Shown here: positions 62,125-64,000 of the stretch, piece after piece
Numbering within the stretch: position 1 is the stretch's first letter
Layout: every line of letters starts with the position of its first letter
NCBI GenBank assembly: GCA_965276955.1
Contig: CBDIBP010000044.1
Coordinates: forward strand, 41,523 to 105,522
Reading direction: 5' to 3'
Length of the DNA stretch: 64,000 nt
Source: JABDEZ01 sp965276955
GTDB lineage: Bacteria > Bacteroidota > Bacteroidia > Chitinophagales > Chitinophagaceae
Translations under genes and position numbers: made by a program
Notes under the pieces: generated by a model
Seen by the model: the letters and a program-made list of their open reading frames with translations, nothing else
Told to the model about the DNA's origin: nothing
The model's database searches: none

Positions 62125-64000
62125 CTAATGCATTACGTGCAGCAGCTCCAGTATCTTATTGTACAGGTCGGTAGGCTCAAATGGTTTTGAGATATACCCA
62201 TTCATACCCACCTCATAGCATTTGTCCGATTCGCCTTTTAAGGCATCTGCGGTCATGGCTACTACCGGTATGTTGCTTTTCATTACATTGCGTATATACT
62301 CTGTTGCCTTGTAGCCATCCAGCTCAGGCATTTGCAGGTCCATGAGTATAATGTCGTAATCGTCTTCCTTTAGCTTGTCTATAGCTATCTGCCCGTTGCT
62401 GGCCAGGGTCACTACCACGTTTTGTTTGGCCAGTGTGTGCTGCACCACTTTCTGGTTTATCATATTGTCTTCTGCTACCAGCACGCGTATGCCGCGCAGC
62501 AGTTCTTTGTATTCGTGTTCCACGTCTTTTTTGTTTTTCACGTTGTTTTGTTCTGCCCCGGCTATTTCGTAGGGTATCAGTACGGTAAAGGTCGACCCCT
62601 TACCAAGTTCACTCCTTACGCTTACGGTACCATTTTGCCGCTCTGCCAGTTGCTTCACTATGGCCAGGCCCAGGCCTGTGCCACCATATAGCCTGCTGAT
62701 GTTGGTATCGCTTTGCTCGTAGCTTTCAAATACATTTTTTAGCCTGTCTTCCGCTATGCCTATGCCACTATCCGTTACATCTATGCCCAGCATTACCGTG
62801 GTGTCGGTCTTAGACTCGGCATATACTTTTATTTCTACAAAGCCATGGTGCGTGAACTTTATAGCATTGCCCACCAGGTTTATGAGTACCTGCTGCATGC
62901 GCAGGGCATCGCCCTTTATGCAATTTGGTACAGATGTATCAATATAGCATTTCAGCGATACGCCTTTTTCCTCTGCCTTGAAGTTGAGCGGATACATAGC
63001 CTTGTTAATGGTGGTGGCCGGGTTGAACTCTGCGACCTCCAAATGGAACTTTCCCGATTTTATTTTTGAGAAATCGAGCAGGTCGTTGATGATGGACAGC
63101 AGGTTCTGTGCAGACTCTTGTATCGACTCCATGTAATCGCGTTGCTCCACATTCAGGTTGCCGCCCAGCACCAGGTTGGTAAGCCCTATAATGCCGTTCA
63201 TTGGTGTGCGTATCTCGTGGCTCATATTGGCCAGGAAAACCTCTTGTGCTTCTTTGGCCTGCTCTGCTTCTTTGCGGGCCTGCACTATTATTTGTTCCGA
63301 TCGTTTCAGTACCGTCACATCGGTATAGAAGCCACATATATATTCTACCTGCCCGTCTTTGTCCAGTATAGGCAGCTTCATCAGCAAGTAGTTCGATATT
63401 TTGCCATTGGCATGGTGGAAATCCTCTTCAAAGGTGATCATCCTTTTTTCTTCCACTATTATCCGCTCTTGTGCCAGGTATTCTGCTTCCCTTTCTCCAC
63501 CGTTATAATTATTCATGAAGGTGGTCACTTCCTCATCGGTCTTGGAGCCGGTTATTTCCTTCATTTTACTGTTGGTCAGTATGTAGCCGCCACCAGGTCT
63601 TTTCAGGTACACTATTGCCGGCGATAGGTCTATAACCGTTTGCAGCAGCAGCTCTCTGTCCCGGCTCTCTCTTTCTATATCCAGCAGTTGCAGCTGCAGT
63701 TTCTTTTCCTTGTCTATGTCCCATATCATCAGTTGCAGCTCCTGTATATTTCCTGCACTGTCCTTTACCGGGTACATTCGGCTCGATACCCACTTTTCAT
63801 CGCCAGACCGTGTTACTATCCTTGCTTGCAGGCTGTCCTCGTAAGTAGCTGCATCATTCATACGCACCAGGCTATTGGCTATGATGGCCTTAAAATCTTC
63901 TTGTATGCAATTTACGAGGGGGATACCAATAAGCTCTTTGGCTTCGTAGCCAGACAGGCGACCGATGTTCTGGCTTACGAACTTGATGACCTGCCTTGTC
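62125..64000 (-). CDS. Hybrid sensor histidine kinase, N-terminus cut by window edge
   Basis: The frame is open to the right edge with no stop upstream, so the N-terminus lies outside. Visible in order: a partial PAS domain (QVIKFVSQNIGRLSGYEAK onward), a second PAS with PAC, a HisKA domain with NMSHEIRTPMNGIIGL, an HATPase domain with DSGIGIA and GTGLGLAIVKQLAE, and a C-terminal receiver domain (RVLVAEDNMINQKVV, phosphoacceptor in IILMDLQMPELDG, lysine in YISKPF). It is a hybrid kinase that passes phosphate to its own receiver; no DNA-binding partner is seen here. Confidence 0.95.
   Translation of the reverse strand, partial: TRQVIKFVSQNIGRLSGYEAKELIGIPLVNCIQEDFKAIIANSLVRMNDAATYEDSLQARIVTRSGDEKWVSSRMYPVKDSAGNIQELQLMIWDIDKEKKLQLQLLDIERESRDRELLLQTVIDLSPAIVYLKRPGGGYILTNSKMKEITGSKTDEEVTTFMNNYNGGEREAEYLAQERIIVEEKRMITFEEDFHHANGKISNYLLMKLPILDKDGQVEYICGFYTDVTVLKRSEQIIVQARKEAEQAKEAQEVFLANMSHEIRTPMNGIIGLTNLVLGGNLNVEQRDYMESIQESAQNLLSIINDLLDFSKIKSGKFHLEVAEFNPATTINKAMYPLNFKAEEKGVSLKCYIDTSVPNCIKGDALRMQQVLINLVGNAIKFTHHGFVEIKVYAESKTDTTVMLGIDVTDSGIGIAEDRLKNVFESYEQSDTNISRLYGGTGLGLAIVKQLAERQNGTVSVRSELGKGSTFTVLIPYEIAGAEQNNVKNKKDVEHEYKELLRGIRVLVAEDNMINQKVVQHTLAKQNVVVTLASNGQIAIDKLKEDDYDIILMDLQMPELDGYKATEYIRNVMKSNIPVVAMTADALKGESDKCYEVGMNGYISKPFEPTDLYNKILELLHVMH

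Noticed and set aside
1..64000. tRNA, rRNA or riboswitch genes
   Set aside because: None of the gaps shows cloverleaf, rRNA-like or known riboswitch patterns by eye; a covariance-model search would be decisive.

Overview
The window reads as a chromosomal segment of a Bacteroidota bacterium, most likely a Chitinophagaceae-like lineage. The signs are a T9SS type B (gliding-motility-associated) C-terminal domain on a secreted protein, -7 promoter elements of the TAnnTTTG type directly before many genes, few Shine-Dalgarno sequences, SSC-type lipoboxes, and DUF2586- and DUF6046-type phage tail genes. No tRNA, rRNA, CRISPR array, integrase or transposase was found.

Layout. 0-7.3 kb (minus strand): the start of an exported protein cut by the window edge, nadA, a 540-bp gap with DnaA-box-like sites, a SnoaL-like/SDR/AraC group, and a six-PAS histidine kinase. 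7.7-11.8 kb (plus): mutL with a degenerate endonuclease motif, a PaaE-like reductase overlapped by arfB, and an ORF6N protein. 12-18.5 kb (minus): three tandem mini-lipoproteins rich in histidine, a TraB/GumN gene with an in-frame stop, feoB, a T9SS type B protein and an ECF sigma factor. 18.6-30 kb: a PLP transsulfuration enzyme, membrane and outer-membrane proteins, an inverted pair of REP-like elements, a sigma/anti-sigma-like pair, a TonB-C protein, an old yellow enzyme, small unknowns and gcvP. 30.1-36.4 kb (plus): a TolC-RND-adaptor efflux operon whose RND gene carries two frameshifts. 36.4-41.6 kb: a GH24 lysozyme, an AraC regulator, a polysaccharide flippase, a lone 2-oxoacid:ferredoxin oxidoreductase beta subunit and an SGNH protein.

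41.9-56.9 kb (plus) is the most interesting region. It is a contractile phage-tail-like cluster in this order: prohead protease-scaffold, HK97-like major capsid, three small proteins, sheath (DUF2586), tube, chaperone with a likely -1 frameshift extension, tape measure, DUF6046, hub, spike, gp25, gpJ, gpI, fibre, LysM protein and an SGNH fibre. It carries protease and capsid but no terminase, portal, integrase, repressor, replication or obvious lysis genes. It could be a domesticated particle that kept a capsid, one locus of a split gene-transfer-agent-like system, or a prophage that lost its left half. Its fibre gene switches abruptly from very GC-rich to AT-rich DNA and encodes a Sec-type signal peptide; the tape-measure gene is also AT-shifted.

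Downstream (57-60.6 kb) is surface-acylation machinery (acyltransferase-3, MBOAT plus AlgJ-like SGNH), followed by a photolyase and a hybrid histidine kinase that runs off the right edge. The acylation genes beside a tail with an esterase-like fibre suggest, but do not show, a link between particle target and surface modification.
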